From contig JAIXOU010000003.1 of assembly GCA_027486585.1 (NCBI GenBank), forward strand, positions 1-64,000: a stretch of 64,000 nt of DNA. Direction: 5' to 3'. The notes under the pieces were generated by a model. The model saw only the letters and a list, made by a program, of their open reading frames with translations, ran no database searches and was not told the DNA's origin. The translations under genes were made by a program, and so were the position numbers. Positions within the stretch are counted from its first letter, which is position 1. Every line of letters begins with the position of its first letter. Positions 18,628 through 28,135 of the stretch are shown here, one piece after another. The DNA comes from Verrucomicrobiaceae bacterium (GTDB lineage Bacteria; Verrucomicrobiota; Verrucomicrobiia; Verrucomicrobiales; Verrucomicrobiaceae).

Positions 18628-20137
18628 AGGATTAACCACGGACATGGCACTTCAAGGATTACTCATTGTTCCATTCTTATGCATCGTGGTATGTGCTGTG
18701 CTGAGAAGAAAGTCATGCTGGTACCTTGCTGCTTGGATACCATTGACGATTTTCACTCTTATCGGCCTATTCGGCTTGCTACGGTCTTGTTCCAGTTCAG
18801 TGGGGAATGGACCTGAAGCAGGCTTTGCGGCCCTTGGCAACGGGTTGGCCTTCTTGACTCTTTTACCAAGCGCTCTTGCCGCGCCGATCCTCTGGATAGC
18901 ACGCCCTAAGGATCACCCAGGTCAAACAATCTTGCCATTGATGACTGGAATTCTCATCTCAGCCGTTACCTTATTTGGGTATGGCTTGGCGACTCAGGTC
19001 AAGATACCCGTCAATGTTTTCGATGGTTCAGGCAAGCCAGTGCCAAATCAATTCATTTACCAAACAACCACCATCGATGGAATCTCCCGTGATGGTCCCT
19101 CCATCACAACAGATGCTCAAGGCTTCGCGTGGTTAGAAAGCAAAAGCTGGCAAACTTCGACTTTTAAGACCACTCACTTGGGCGGATATAGCTTAGAAGT
19201 GACTTGGCAAAGCTTGTCGAGAGGTCAGGGCAGATGGAGCTACCGTTGGAGTGGTGGCTTGAGATTTGGACTAGACATGGATCCACATACACTAACAACT
19301 AGTCCACCTCCTGTTTTGAATCTTTATTTAAGAAGATGGAATGAATTGGAAATGCCTATCATTGTCGATAAAATTCGACTTCTTCTTGAGCAAGCAAAGC
19401 AGGCAAGCACTGCCGCAGTGCCAAATTTTGGGGATTGCCCCGAGAGTCTCCAATTTATTCAGGAATTGGGAGATCTAAGCCGAGATAATTCTGCACAGCG
19501 CTCCAGCATTTCAGCAATCTTGAGCTCTCAGGCTGCGATGATTGGTAGCTTTCGAGAAATCACAAAGTCTCATTTAACCGGTAAAGCAGAACGATCTCCT
19601 AATTACACGATCAAAGCACTTATCGCTTGGGCGACTCAACAGGATCAAGTATCTGCCGAATCTCTACGTGCCCTCGATCTGAAACTCACGCAAATAGGGC
19701 GCCGAATTCTGGAGACAGCCCTGCCACTTGTCGGAGATAGCAACAGCAGCAGTCCAGCCTTTTCACATCTAAAAGATCTAGCAACCCCCTATCTTCCTCA
19801 GATTCTAGAACGTTTCCCATCAGCTGAAGAAAGTGATCAATTAATGATGTTGCAACTTTTTAGCGACCTACGTCTTGGTTTTCAACAACTGGGGCCATTG
19901 GCAAAAGATGCACCTCCAGGCTTTGCCATGTCAATTTTGATGGCCGTGCGGCAATGGCAAGACGTAGAGGAGATCCATGAGGCATTCGTCATCGTGGAAA
20001 ACAAAGAAAAAGAATTTCAGAGCATAGAAAGCTCAAACAGAGTTGCTGTAGAGGCATCCTTCCATTTTATGCGGAAACAGCTACAAATCAGTGCAACAAA
20101 ACTGGGCAGCGCAAGTTCGATGAAGCCCAAAGGTTAA
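18617..20137 (+). CDS. Membrane protein with regulatory-like Ig domain, unknown function
   Basis: 506 residues. Four hydrophobic segments lie in the first ~130 residues ([74 protein letters not shown]). A short beta-rich region (about 132-200) follows, with the carboxypeptidase-regulatory-like string [14 protein letters not shown]. The C-terminal ~290 residues are predicted helical, without recognised family. The DNA is clearly more AT-rich than mnmG, with which it overlaps by 11 bases; starting at the second Met (18644) removes the overlap. The compositional shift and lack of family suggest recent acquisition. Function unknown. Confidence 0.6.
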   Translation: MTRKGLTTDMALQGLLIVPFLCIVVCAVLRRKSCWYLAAWIPLTIFTLIGLFGLLRSCSSSVGNGPEAGFAALGNGLAFLTLLPSALAAPILWIARPKDHPGQTILPLMTGILISAVTLFGYGLATQVKIPVNVFDGSGKPVPNQFIYQTTTIDGISRDGPSITTDAQGFAWLESKSWQTSTFKTTHLGGYSLEVTWQSLSRGQGRWSYRWSGGLRFGLDMDPHTLTTSPPPVLNLYLRRWNELEMPIIVDKIRLLLEQAKQASTAAVPNFGDCPESLQFIQELGDLSRDNSAQRSSISAILSSQAAMIGSFREITKSHLTGKAERSPNYTIKALIAWATQQDQVSAESLRALDLKLTQIGRRILETALPLVGDSNSSSPAFSHLKDLATPYLPQILERFPSAEESDQLMMLQLFSDLRLGFQQLGPLAKDAPPGFAMSILMAVRQWQDVEEIHEAFVIVENKEKEFQSIESSNRVAVEASFHFMRKQLQISATKLGSASSMKPKG

Positions 20138-20200
20138 AGTGTTCTTATGAACTCATTCTTTGCCCCGATAGAGCATACTGTTTTCACGCATCGCCTACCC

Positions 20201-20474
20201 GTGGCTTCCGACTTTTCAGAATGAACGCCAAACTCGTTTCGAAGCACTTCCGAATTTTCGGAATGGCCGTCCATGAAGTTCTCCTGTCGTTCGGAGTTTC
20301 AGAGATGCTTCCGTAACCTTTCCCCGAGACCTCCGGATTTTGGGAACGACTTCCCAAACGTTTTTCCACGACCTCTAGTTTTCAGAAATGCCATCCAACG
20401 CGTTTCCCGAGGGTTCTGATTTTTCGGAGGGGCTTCCGAAACGGTTGAGCGGGCATTCTGCGTTTTCGGAAAGA
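20201..20474. repeat. Degenerate tandem array, seven units of 41-42 bp
   Basis: Aligning on TTTTC(A/G)GA gives unit anchors at 20213, 20255, 20296, 20338, 20379, 20421 and 20463, so the steps are 42, 41, 42, 41, 42 and 42. Units share a pattern of CTTCCGA, TTTTCGGAA, and a CG-TTT-C-CGA end. Some contain perfect palindromes, e.g. TTCCGAATTTTCGGAA at 20248-20263. The array fills most of the 457-base gap between the membrane protein and the nucleotidyltransferase. The rest (20475-20595) shows nothing recognisable. No open frame crosses all units. Confidence 0.8.
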
Positions 20475-20595
20475 AAAGACTGGGGCGATCAAAGCTGAAT
20501 GACGGGCCAGAGGGGCTTTTTCGAAGAAACCTTGTGAAACCAAGCGCTGGCGCAACTCAACGATCTTTGATTCCCGGCTCTAGGTTTAGCGAGGT

Positions 20596-21045
20596 TCATG
20601 GCAGTTCTTCCAGGTCTTGAAGATCCTTGAGTCTGCCGCTGGCACGCTTGTTCGCTTTCAGGTCTTCAAGCCCGATGAAGGGCACCTGCATGCGCCCAAT
20701 CTTCACCAGGACTCGGTGTTCGTAGCATTTGGCAAATTCTACTCCTGGAATGCGTGTGAAAAGTTCCAAGCGCATGGGTTCGAAGCCCATGCGAATGATC
20801 TCTTTCTGTTCCGTGATCATGGCGGTGGTGACATCGTCTCCCCCAAATCCAAAAGCGCGCAATACTTTCACCACACGCACTGCATTTTCATCCGATGGCT
20901 CTACCCAGAGATCGAGATCGCCCGTGTAGCGGGGGCGTGAGTGATGCACCACGGCATAGTCGCCGATCACCAGGAGCCGCAGATCATGGCTGAGGCACAA
21001 GCTCAAGAAATCTTTGAAGTCTTCGGCTAGCTTGATCTTGGCCAT
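20596..21045 (-). CDS. Nucleotidyltransferase-fold protein (toxin-like, MNT/AbiEii-related)
   Basis: 149 residues. The N-terminus matches stand-alone minimal nucleotidyltransferases: EDFKDFLSLCLSHDLRLLVIGDYAVVHHSRPRYTGDLDLWVEPS, where GD-Y and DLDLWV give the metal-binding acidic residues (here with a GDY variant of the usual GGYA). The C-terminal part (FIGLEDLKANKRASGRLKDLQDLEEL) is also typical. The start MAKIKL at 21045 is chosen from the family start. It overlaps the upstream small gene by 62 bases. Such pairs are annotated as toxin-antitoxin-like modules or orphan transferases; activity is unproven. It is downstream of the array on the minus strand. Confidence 0.78.
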   Translation of the reverse strand: MAKIKLAEDFKDFLSLCLSHDLRLLVIGDYAVVHHSRPRYTGDLDLWVEPSDENAVRVVKVLRAFGFGGDDVTTAMITEQKEIIRMGFEPMRLELFTRIPGVEFAKCYEHRVLVKIGRMQVPFIGLEDLKANKRASGRLKDLQDLEELP

Positions 21046-21208
21046 ACAGTTGTTCGCGCAGGGTTTCGAGACCATTGAGCCGCTCAGCCGGTGTCGCTGC
21101 GTGCCAATAGGCGCGGGTCTGCGCCTCAGCCTCAGCAAAGCTAGATACCTTGTCCAGCTTCCAGGTGAAGCTGCGGCGTTTAGCACGTTCTTGGGCGGCT
21201 TTAGTCAT
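20984..21208 (-). CDS. Small helical partner of the nucleotidyltransferase (antitoxin-like)
   Basis: 74 residues: an N-terminal basic helix, then SFAEAEAQTRAYWHAATPAERLNGLETLREQLYG and ASRRLQRFLELV. This A-E-R-L/LREQLYG pattern is seen in small proteins encoded just before nucleotidyltransferase genes. It is probably the partner or neutraliser of the downstream protein. The 62-base overlap with that gene implies tight translational coupling. No DNA-binding motif is evident. Confidence 0.7.
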   Translation of the reverse strand: MTKAAQERAKRRSFTWKLDKVSSFAEAEAQTRAYWHAATPAERLNGLETLREQLYGQDQASRRLQRFLELVPQP

Positions 21209-21247
21209 GCTGAAATAAATAAGGAGTGCGGCAGAAATGTCCAGTGG

Positions 21248-21364
21248 TCACTCATCACGGGTATCTTCCACGTCCAAACAGTGATCGCGACCGCGGACAA
21301 AGGCAGCACATTTCCGGACCTTGCCTTCGTCGCAGAGCATGAGCCAAAAGTCGTTGTACTCCAT
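21248..21364 (-). CDS. 38-residue ORF upstream of the nucleotidyltransferase pair
   Basis: The frame starts MEYNDFWLMLCDEGKVR and continues with three cysteines and an acidic end (VEDTRDE). Codon use looks like real genes here, but there is no ribosome-binding site and no family. It may be a gene fragment or a very small protein. The remainder of the 21209-21461 gap shows nothing else. Confidence 0.3.
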   Translation of the reverse strand: MEYNDFWLMLCDEGKVRKCAAFVRGRDHCLDVEDTRDE

Positions 21365-21461
21365 TGTGGAGCCGACGGAGCCGGTGCTGGAGGACTATCC
21401 TTCCGCACCGAGATGATAAAAATTGGTCAGACACTTCACAGATGTGTGATACACAGCCTTG

Positions 21462-22208
21462 ATGAAACAGCGACTCCTCACGCTCCTCTGCCTTGCCATA
21501 ACCCAAGCAGTCTTGGCCGCAGACACACTGGAATACGATGGCGCGCTGTATCATGTCTATCGGGTGCCAGTCGCACAGCAATCGAGGCTGCATCTGCGCT
21601 GGTTGGGTCAGGCGGGGAAGCCGCTGTCGAACTTTGGGGCGCTGCAGGATGAGCTCGGACGCGAGGGGAAGAAGATCGCCTTTGCCACGAATGCGGGGAT
21701 CTATGCGCATGGACCGACGCCTTGTGGGCTGATGATTTGTGATGGCAAGGAACAGGTGCCGCTGAACCTCGCAGACGGCGATGGCAATTTTTTCTTGAAG
21801 CCGAACGGGGTGTTTTATCTGGATGACGTGACAGGGCCTGGGATTGTGGAGGCGAGCGAGTATCCCGCGCTCACCATCAAGCCGCGCTTGGCCAATCAGT
21901 CAGGTCCTCTGCTGCTACGGAAGGGTGTCATCCATCCGGCCTTTCGAGAGAACTCGCCGAATCTGAGGCAGCGCAGTGCGGTGGGAATCGTGACGAAGAC
22001 CCGAGAGATCGTGTTTGTGATGAGTGATCGCGAAGATCGGGTGAAGGGACGCGTCACCTTCCATCAGCTCGCACGTTTGTTTCTGCATCTCGGCTGCCAA
22101 GATGCATTGTATCTGGATGGCGACATCTCCCAGATGATCACCTCCCCTGCCCCAGGCACGCAGTTTAGACCGAACACGTTTGCGGGAATGTTTGTGGTCA
22201 CTGATTGA
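21462..22208 (+). CDS. Phosphodiester glycosidase family protein (NAGPA-like, DUF2233)
   Basis: 248 residues with a signal peptide (MKQRLLTLLCLAITQAVLAAD), so periplasmic or secreted. The NAGPA-like core has FATNAGIYAHGPTPCGLMICDGKE near 72-95, FFLKPNGVFYLDD, then SGPLLLRKGVIHPAF, LRQRSAVGIVTKTREIVFVMSD and CQDALYLDGDISQMI. The family includes the human enzyme that uncovers mannose 6-phosphate and bacterial proteins acting on glycan phosphodiesters; the substrate here is unknown. The ATG at 21462 is preceded in frame by TTG, which I reject. It stands alone. Confidence 0.85.
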   Translation: MKQRLLTLLCLAITQAVLAADTLEYDGALYHVYRVPVAQQSRLHLRWLGQAGKPLSNFGALQDELGREGKKIAFATNAGIYAHGPTPCGLMICDGKEQVPLNLADGDGNFFLKPNGVFYLDDVTGPGIVEASEYPALTIKPRLANQSGPLLLRKGVIHPAFRENSPNLRQRSAVGIVTKTREIVFVMSDREDRVKGRVTFHQLARLFLHLGCQDALYLDGDISQMITSPAPGTQFRPNTFAGMFVVTD

Positions 22209-22303
22209 ATCAGCCCAACACTCCAGAAATCATCGGCCAAGAAACCCATAAACTGAACCCATCGCTTGCACAATGGGCTAGAGTCCGCATGAAGTAAGGT
22301 ACT

Positions 22304-24463
22304 TTGGAAACCGAACTCCCCACTGCCGAATCCACCCCGATCCACGATGCCCGCGAGGCCTTGCGGAAGTACTTTGGCTTTCGCGAGTTTCTGGATGGCC
22401 AAGAGACGGTGATGGCCAACATCCTGAGCGGTCGTGACACGCTAGTGATCATGCCGACAGGCGGCGGGAAGTCGCTGTGCTACCAGCTGCCAGCCATGGT
22501 GATGGAAGGCGTGACGATCGTGGTCAGTCCACTGATCGCTCTGATGAAAGATCAAGTGGATGCTCTCGAGCGACGCGGCATTCCGGCGACGGTGATCAAC
22601 AGCACCCTTTCCCTGAGCGAGCAGCAAGACCGCATCGCCTCCCTCAAACGCGGTGAGTACAAGCTCGTCTATGTGGCCCCAGAGCGCTTCCGCAGTCGCA
22701 TGTTTCTCAATGCCATGCAGCAGGTCGAGATCGGCCTCTTTGCCGTGGATGAGGCACACTGCCTTTCGCAATGGGGCCATGATTTTCGTCCTGACTACTT
22801 TCGGTTAGGCGAGGCACTGGAACAACTGGGGCGTCCGCAAGTCGTGGCTCTCACCGCCACCGCCACACCCGAGGTGCGGGCCGACATCGCCCGCGTGCTG
22901 GATCTGCGTGATCCCTTCATCACCATCCGCGGCTTTCAGCGGCCAAATCTCAGCCTGAATGTCACGCACACGAAAAAGGCCGACGAAAAGTACGCGCGCC
23001 TGAAACAGATCATCAAAGAATTCAAAACGGGCATCATTTACTGCTCGACACGAAAGAAGGTCGAAGAAGTCGGTGAAACCCTGCGTGAGATGAAGGTGAA
23101 GGCCATCCAGTATCACGGCGGACTCGATGACACTGAGCGTGAGGATCGACAAAACAAATTCATCAGCAAGAAACACGACGTCGCGGTGGCCACAAATGCC
23201 TTTGGCATGGGCATCGACCGCAGTGATGTACGATTCGTCGTGCATTACGACATCCCCGGCAGTGTGGAGGCCTATTACCAAGAAGCCGGTCGCGCGGGTC
23301 GTGATGGTGAACCATCGTGGTGCGAGCTGTTCTTTAATTTTGCCGACACCAAAACGCAGGACTTTTTCATCGACGGAGCCAATCCCACCGCTGAGGTCAT
23401 CACCAGCATTTATCAGGCCCTTTTGAATAAGGCCGACAGCAACCATGAAGTCGAAGCCAGCATTGATGATCTCACCGACTATGCCGGCTTAAAAAACAGC
23501 ATGGCCGTCAGCTCCGCCCTCGGCCATCTCTCACGTGCAGGCTACATCGAGCGTTATGACATCCCGGGCCGTCGCATCCGCGGCACACGCTTGCTGCAGC
23601 CGAACGTTTTGGCACGACACTTGAAGCTGGATGCTACCGCCCTGCGTGACAAAGAGCGTCGGGATCGCGGGAAGCTCAAGGCCATGATCGATCTCTGTTA
23701 CGACGAGCAGCGTTGCAGGCAGCAGCAGATCCTGGCTTACTTTGGCGAGACCGAAAGCCACCCCTGCGGCACCTGCGACATCTGTCAGCGCAGCGGCGTG
23801 CAGACCGTGCGTGACGGCAATGCCGAAGAAGTCGTCATCCTCCGACAAGTCCTCAGTGGCATCGCCCGCATGTCCACCAAGCAGGCCGATGGCTCGTGGG
23901 AAGGGCGCTTTGGCAAAGGCCGCATCATTCAGATGCTCGTCGGCAGCAAATCGAAGGAAATCATCGATGCTGGTTTGGACAAGCTCACCACCTATGGCTT
24001 GCTCAAGCGCATCGGCACCAACGCGCTGCATCCTTTGTTCGGCGAGTTAGAGAAACAAGGCCTCATCGAAACCAGCACTGGCGAGTATCCCCTCGTCTCT
24101 CTGACGATCAAAGGTAACGAAATCATGCGCAGCGGCGGCAATGTACGCATGATGTGGCCAAGCACCGCGCCTGCCGCATCACAACCTACCAAACCAGGCA
24201 CGCAACTCACCGCAGCCGAAGTTTCCACACATGAGTTAGGTTTTGATGACGCCCTGTTTGAAAAGCTCAAGAAACACCGCAACGCCATCGCCCAATCCGA
24301 AGGCGTTCCAGCGTATGTCGTCTTCAGCAATCAAACGCTCGAGTTCCTCACCCGGCTCAAACCCAAGAGTGTCGAAGCAGCCTTAAAGATCCGTGGAGTG
24401 GGTGAAAAGAAGGCTGTGAGCTATTTGCCTGAGTTCATTCAAGTGATCAAGAAGCATGGATAA
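22304..24463 (+). CDS. recQ: ATP-dependent DNA helicase RecQ
   Basis: 3'-5' helicase of recombination and repair. 719 residues. Motif I is MPTGGGKS (Walker A, 52-57), motif II DEAHC at 149-153, [11 protein letters not shown] follows, and motif VI is [12 protein letters not shown]. The zinc-binding RQC region has C-DEQRC and [10 protein letters not shown] winged helix follows, and the HRDC domain fills the last ~80 residues ([27 protein letters not shown]). The start must be a non-ATG codon: TTG at 22304, with TAAGG about eight bases upstream. The next in-frame Met would remove the N-terminal helicase residues. Its stop is two bases from the convergent AarF/UbiB-like gene. Confidence 0.96.
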   Translation: METELPTAESTPIHDAREALRKYFGFREFLDGQETVMANILSGRDTLVIMPTGGGKSLCYQLPAMVMEGVTIVVSPLIALMKDQVDALERRGIPATVINSTLSLSEQQDRIASLKRGEYKLVYVAPERFRSRMFLNAMQQVEIGLFAVDEAHCLSQWGHDFRPDYFRLGEALEQLGRPQVVALTATATPEVRADIARVLDLRDPFITIRGFQRPNLSLNVTHTKKADEKYARLKQIIKEFKTGIIYCSTRKKVEEVGETLREMKVKAIQYHGGLDDTEREDRQNKFISKKHDVAVATNAFGMGIDRSDVRFVVHYDIPGSVEAYYQEAGRAGRDGEPSWCELFFNFADTKTQDFFIDGANPTAEVITSIYQALLNKADSNHEVEASIDDLTDYAGLKNSMAVSSALGHLSRAGYIERYDIPGRRIRGTRLLQPNVLARHLKLDATALRDKERRDRGKLKAMIDLCYDEQRCRQQQILAYFGETESHPCGTCDICQRSGVQTVRDGNAEEVVILRQVLSGIARMSTKQADGSWEGRFGKGRIIQMLVGSKSKEIIDAGLDKLTTYGLLKRIGTNALHPLFGELEKQGLIETSTGEYPLVSLTIKGNEIMRSGGNVRMMWPSTAPAASQPTKPGTQLTAAEVSTHELGFDDALFEKLKKHRNAIAQSEGVPAYVVFSNQTLEFLTRLKPKSVEAALKIRGVGEKKAVSYLPEFIQVIKKHG

Positions 24464-24465
24464 CC

Positions 24466-26130
24466 TCAATCCTTTGAGTTAATATTCCCCGACTTCCGAA
24501 TGGCACGCATCAGACGCCAGCCGAGGAAGAGGCTGAGGAGATAGCCGAGGGCACCGAAGATGGAAATGCCCCAGACCAGGGGTTTGGCCTCACGACTCCA
24601 AAGCTCCGATGAACCCAGGAAGATGGCGGCAGTCAGGACGCCTAACACCAAACGATTCACGATGGGATCAAGATGACGATGATCGAGATGCACGGTCAGT
24701 GAACCATCGCGAAACCTAGCCAAAAGATCGACAAGATCACGCGGCAGCGCCGCGATCAAACGATCCCAGTCACGATAAGCTCGGCGAGCCCGACGAACGA
24801 TGCGGTTAGGGGCAAATCGACGCAACAACATTCGCTGACAGAAAGGCTGCATCAGCTCAGCCAGACTCACTTCTGGACTGAAGCGACGACTGGTGCCTTC
24901 CAGCACGATGATCGTTTTCAAAAGCATGGCCAACGGCGGCGGCAGCGTGATGTGATAACGGCGGATGATCTCGATCAATGAACTCAGAGCCGAACCCACA
25001 TTGATCTCGCTGAGGGGATGCCCCACAAAGTCCGCCATGAAATCATCCAGATCCGCACGCAGTCGATCCTGTGGACAGTCATGCGGCACCGAACCAAGAC
25101 GCAGGACTTGTTCCGTCACTTGCTCGGCATCGTTTTCCACAATGCCGAGGAGCAGAGCCTCGACTTCATCACGCAAGTCGTCATCGATGCGGCCAACCTG
25201 CCCGCAATCCACGACACCGACGACGTTTCCGGGCAGCAAAATCAAATTACCGGGATGCGGATCCGAATGATAGAAGCCATCGCGGAAGACCATTTCCAAA
25301 TACATGTTAGCGCCGCGCCGAGCAAACTCAGCCAAGTCTTCACCCGAGGCCTTGAGCGCCTCAATGTCGGTGCCTGGAATGCCCTCAAGTCGATCCATCG
25401 TGATGATCTGGTGGGAGCATAGATCCGCATAGACTCGTGGAATGCAGATATTGGGATCTTCCTCAAAATGCAGGGCAAACTCCTCGAGATTTCTCTTCTC
25501 ATACGTGAAGTCCAGCTCACGCATCAAGGTGCGCCGAAACTGCCTGACAATGGCCACCGGCTGATAAGCACGCACCGACGCCGACTGACTCTCGATGAGT
25601 TCCGCCAGCAACTGCACAATCTCTAAATCCGTGATCACACGGCTCTCAATGCCTGTGCGCCGCAGCTTCACGGCCACGCGTTCACCACTGGGTAAGACGG
25701 CTCCATAAACCTGTGCAATGGAGGCTGCCGCCATGGGTGTCTCATCAAAGGCGGCAAACAATTCTTCCAAGGTCGCCCCGAGATCTTTTTCAATCAACTC
25801 GCGCGCTGATTCAGCGGACTCTGCGGGCACATTGGACTGCAATTCCGCCAGCTCCGCCGTCATGTCTGGTCCGATCAAATCTGCACGCGTGCTAAGCATC
25901 TGGCCCAGTTTAATAAACGTGGTCCCAAGCTCCGTCATCGCCATACGAACGCGGGCTGCGGTGGTCACACCCGCCAGAGCTTGGCCATCTGCGCTGCGCA
26001 GACGATCATTCAGCCAGGGGTAGTCAAGACTGCCAAAGAGATCTGCCAATCCATATTTACCTAACACCGTGGCAATCTCACCGAGACGCAGTGCATGGCG
26101 TTCCAGTCGCGCTATAACATCCAATTTCAT
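24466..26130 (-). CDS. AarF/ABC1/UbiB-family atypical kinase or ATPase
   Basis: 554 residues. Family hallmarks are KLGQ at 74-77 (FIKLGQMLSTRADLI), the alanine-rich loop AAASIAQVY at 134-142, VAVK with Lys155, catalytic HSDPHPGN with Asp290, and DCG in place of DFG at 308-310 (VVDCGQ). Two hydrophobic segments near the C-terminus (about 495-545) anchor it in the inner membrane. UbiB/Coq8 members support quinone synthesis by an ATPase activity, so a quinone or lipid role is likely, but no ubi or men gene is adjacent. Convergent with recQ; 37 bases after the helicase gene. Confidence 0.9.
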   Translation of the reverse strand: MKLDVIARLERHALRLGEIATVLGKYGLADLFGSLDYPWLNDRLRSADGQALAGVTTAARVRMAMTELGTTFIKLGQMLSTRADLIGPDMTAELAELQSNVPAESAESARELIEKDLGATLEELFAAFDETPMAAASIAQVYGAVLPSGERVAVKLRRTGIESRVITDLEIVQLLAELIESQSASVRAYQPVAIVRQFRRTLMRELDFTYEKRNLEEFALHFEEDPNICIPRVYADLCSHQIITMDRLEGIPGTDIEALKASGEDLAEFARRGANMYLEMVFRDGFYHSDPHPGNLILLPGNVVGVVDCGQVGRIDDDLRDEVEALLLGIVENDAEQVTEQVLRLGSVPHDCPQDRLRADLDDFMADFVGHPLSEINVGSALSSLIEIIRRYHITLPPPLAMLLKTIIVLEGTSRRFSPEVSLAELMQPFCQRMLLRRFAPNRIVRRARRAYRDWDRLIAALPRDLVDLLARFRDGSLTVHLDHRHLDPIVNRLVLGVLTAAIFLGSSELWSREAKPLVWGISIFGALGYLLSLFLGWRLMRAIRKSGNINSKD

Positions 26131-26167
26131 GACCCAGCATACACTCGGAAATCACGCTGTCGAAGAC

Positions 26168-27394
26168 TCACAAGCGAGCTGCCGCTTCCCGCAGTTTATC
26201 CTTCTTGCTCTTACGCCGGCCTTTAATGCCGCCGTTGCTCGGAGAGGGCGCTGGAACTACATCCTTCGGTTCAAAGCCCGGAATCTGTTCTCGTGGCAGG
26301 CTCAGATGGTGGCGCTTTTCGATCAAACAGAAATGGGCGTGGGATTCTGCCGTGATGAAGCTCACCGCGACACCGGACTCCCCAGCGCGACCCGTGCGAC
26401 CGATGCGGTGCGTGTAGTCCACCGCAGAGCGAGGCAAATCGTAATTCACCACCGCTGGCAGTTGCACGATGTCTAATCCTCGACAGGCCAGATCCGTGGC
26501 CACTAGCACCTGAAACTGAGAATCTTTAAAGTCCGCCAAGGCCTGCCAGCGAGCCCCCTGACTAAGTTCCCCATGAAAAGCGACAGCGCTGATGCCGTGT
26601 CGTCTCAGTTTGTCAGCGACATGCTCGGCCGTGTATTGTTTGGCCACAAAGACCAGCACACGCGACCAGCCTTCCGTCTTGATCAAATGACGAAGTAGAG
26701 GTGTGCGCTGGGCTGTGTCGACTTCGATCGCGCGCTGCTCAATGACAGGCATTTCCGTTGGTGCGCTTTCGACCTCAATCCGAGTTGTCTCATGAAATAT
26801 CTGGTTCGCCAGCTCCTGCACCGACTCAGGAAACGTCGCCGAGAATAACAAATTCTGCCGATGCTTGGGAAGCAAGGCCAACACACGTGCAAGCTCATCG
26901 GCAAAGCCTAGATCCAAGAGACGATCCGCCTCATCCAGCACCAGCGCAGCCACATGATTGAGATGCAGAGCATTGTGATCTACCAGATCTAGCAGACGAC
27001 CCGGCGTGGCGATGACAAAGTCGGCTCCGCCCCGCAGCGCCATCATTTGCGGATTGATGGAAACGCCGCCAAACGCGCTCACCACCTTGATGCGTTCGGG
27101 TAGATGCACCGAACAGCGCAGAACTTCCTTGGTGACTTGCGCCGCCAGTTCACGGGTGGGCACTAGGATCAACGTATGGACTTTTCTCGGCTTCTCGATC
27201 CGTGTCGCCAGCCATTGCTGAATCAGCGGCAACACATAGGCCAGTGTTTTACCCGACCCTGTTTGCGCCGTGACCAGCACGTCCCCACCTTTCAGCACCA
27301 CCGGAATCGACGCCGCCTGCACGGGAGTCGGGGCCACGTATTGGCTGAGGGCACTGACAAGCGGAGCGGAGAGACCGAGAGAGGAAAAAGGCAT
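26168..27394 (-). CDS. DEAD-box RNA helicase (RhlE-like)
   Basis: 408 residues. It has the Q-motif region (F-LGLSAPLVSAL...YVAPTPVQAASIP), Walker A AQTGSGKT, PTRELAAQV, VIATPGRLLDL, DEAD (VLDEADRLLDLGF), SAT (LFSATFP), VLVATDLACRGLDI and HRIGRTGRAG. The short basic C-terminal tail (GGIKGRRKSKKDKLREAAARL) probably binds RNA. It unwinds short RNA duplexes in ribosome assembly or mRNA decay, often cold-induced. A perfect hairpin lies 14 bases before the start. Same orientation as the UbiB-like gene. Confidence 0.93.
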   Translation of the reverse strand: MPFSSLGLSAPLVSALSQYVAPTPVQAASIPVVLKGGDVLVTAQTGSGKTLAYVLPLIQQWLATRIEKPRKVHTLILVPTRELAAQVTKEVLRCSVHLPERIKVVSAFGGVSINPQMMALRGGADFVIATPGRLLDLVDHNALHLNHVAALVLDEADRLLDLGFADELARVLALLPKHRQNLLFSATFPESVQELANQIFHETTRIEVESAPTEMPVIEQRAIEVDTAQRTPLLRHLIKTEGWSRVLVFVAKQYTAEHVADKLRRHGISAVAFHGELSQGARWQALADFKDSQFQVLVATDLACRGLDIVQLPAVVNYDLPRSAVDYTHRIGRTGRAGESGVAVSFITAESHAHFCLIEKRHHLSLPREQIPGFEPKDVVPAPSPSNGGIKGRRKSKKDKLREAAARL

Positions 27395-27407
27395 GGCTGA
27401 CCCTATA

Positions 27408-27422
27408 AGCCCATTCTGGGCT
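27408..27422 (-). promoter_or_regulatory. 5' leader hairpin of the DEAD-box helicase gene
   Basis: AGCCCA-ttc-TGGGCT, a perfect 6-bp stem with a 3-base loop, 14 bases before the ATG. It may affect ribosome access or RNA stability. The rest of the 216-base gap to the next gene is AT-rich and shows nothing else. Confidence 0.35.
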
Positions 27423-27610
27423 GGATAAAACTTGGATTATAAAGTCACCCAAGAGTCGGTAAAACTGCGGCAATAGGCCAAACAACTTCAAAACAAGTTC
27501 GTACCTGTTCTAGCAGCAGACGTGTTGTAATCGACTTTCCATTTCACGTCCTACGTGATCGCGATTGGTAATTTCAGAGTCCTTATGGCATATAACCGAT
27601 TAAACACAGC

Positions 27611-28036
27611 ATGACTCCTCACATCGACGAAGAGACTTTTGAGTTCAAACGCCTTCCAAACCGACACATTTTTGCCTGGAGCATTTTGTACACTCTTCAT
27701 CTAATCTTTAATGTTCGCCCTTGGTATGTAGGCATCTCTTTAGCCAGTCTTGTCTCGGGTTATTGGCTTTGGGTATGGCTTAGACCAGCACGTGTTCTTT
27801 CCATTTCAAAAACAGAGATCATCACCACAGGCGGTTTAAAGATTGCTCGGAACCAAGTCCAAGAAATCTCCCCTTCGCCCAAAGGCCTACTCATTGCATG
27901 GCAAAGGAATGGCTTGGCTCACTACACGGAACTCTTTGAATCTCAATTCGACGAAAACGTTTGGCCAAATCTATATCGAGCTTTAAAAACCTGGGCCGCT
28001 GAACCCATTCCAAAACAAACTAGTTTGTCAGTGTAA
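27611..28036 (+). CDS. Small membrane protein with a PH-like C-terminal part, unknown function
   Basis: 141 residues. Two close hydrophobic segments lie at about 20-35 and 41-57 (WSILYTLHLIFNV, GISLASLVSGYWLWVWL). A soluble part follows (VLSISKTEIITTGGLKIARNQVQEISPSPKGLLIAWQRNG) that resembles bacterial PH-like domains of membrane proteins. AT-rich compared with its surroundings. It stands alone, about 100 bases before the kinase gene. Not recognised as a named family. Confidence 0.5.
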   Translation: MTPHIDEETFEFKRLPNRHIFAWSILYTLHLIFNVRPWYVGISLASLVSGYWLWVWLRPARVLSISKTEIITTGGLKIARNQVQEISPSPKGLLIAWQRNGLAHYTELFESQFDENVWPNLYRALKTWAAEPIPKQTSLSV

Positions 28037-28135
28037 AGTGAGGAAGATCACACTCTAAACATCTTTCCTCTGGTATCTGGAGCGATTCTCAGCGTAACTT
28101 TGCTGGCTATCCAGACGATGGATCTAGCCTGATGC

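Noticed and set aside
20201-20474. CRISPR array
   Set aside because: Units are degenerate over their full length with no alternation of fixed repeats and unique spacers, and no cas gene is near.
28038-28070. Terminator after the 141-residue gene (GAGGAAGAT...ATCTTTCCTC)
   Set aside because: The stem has a bulge and no T-run follows.
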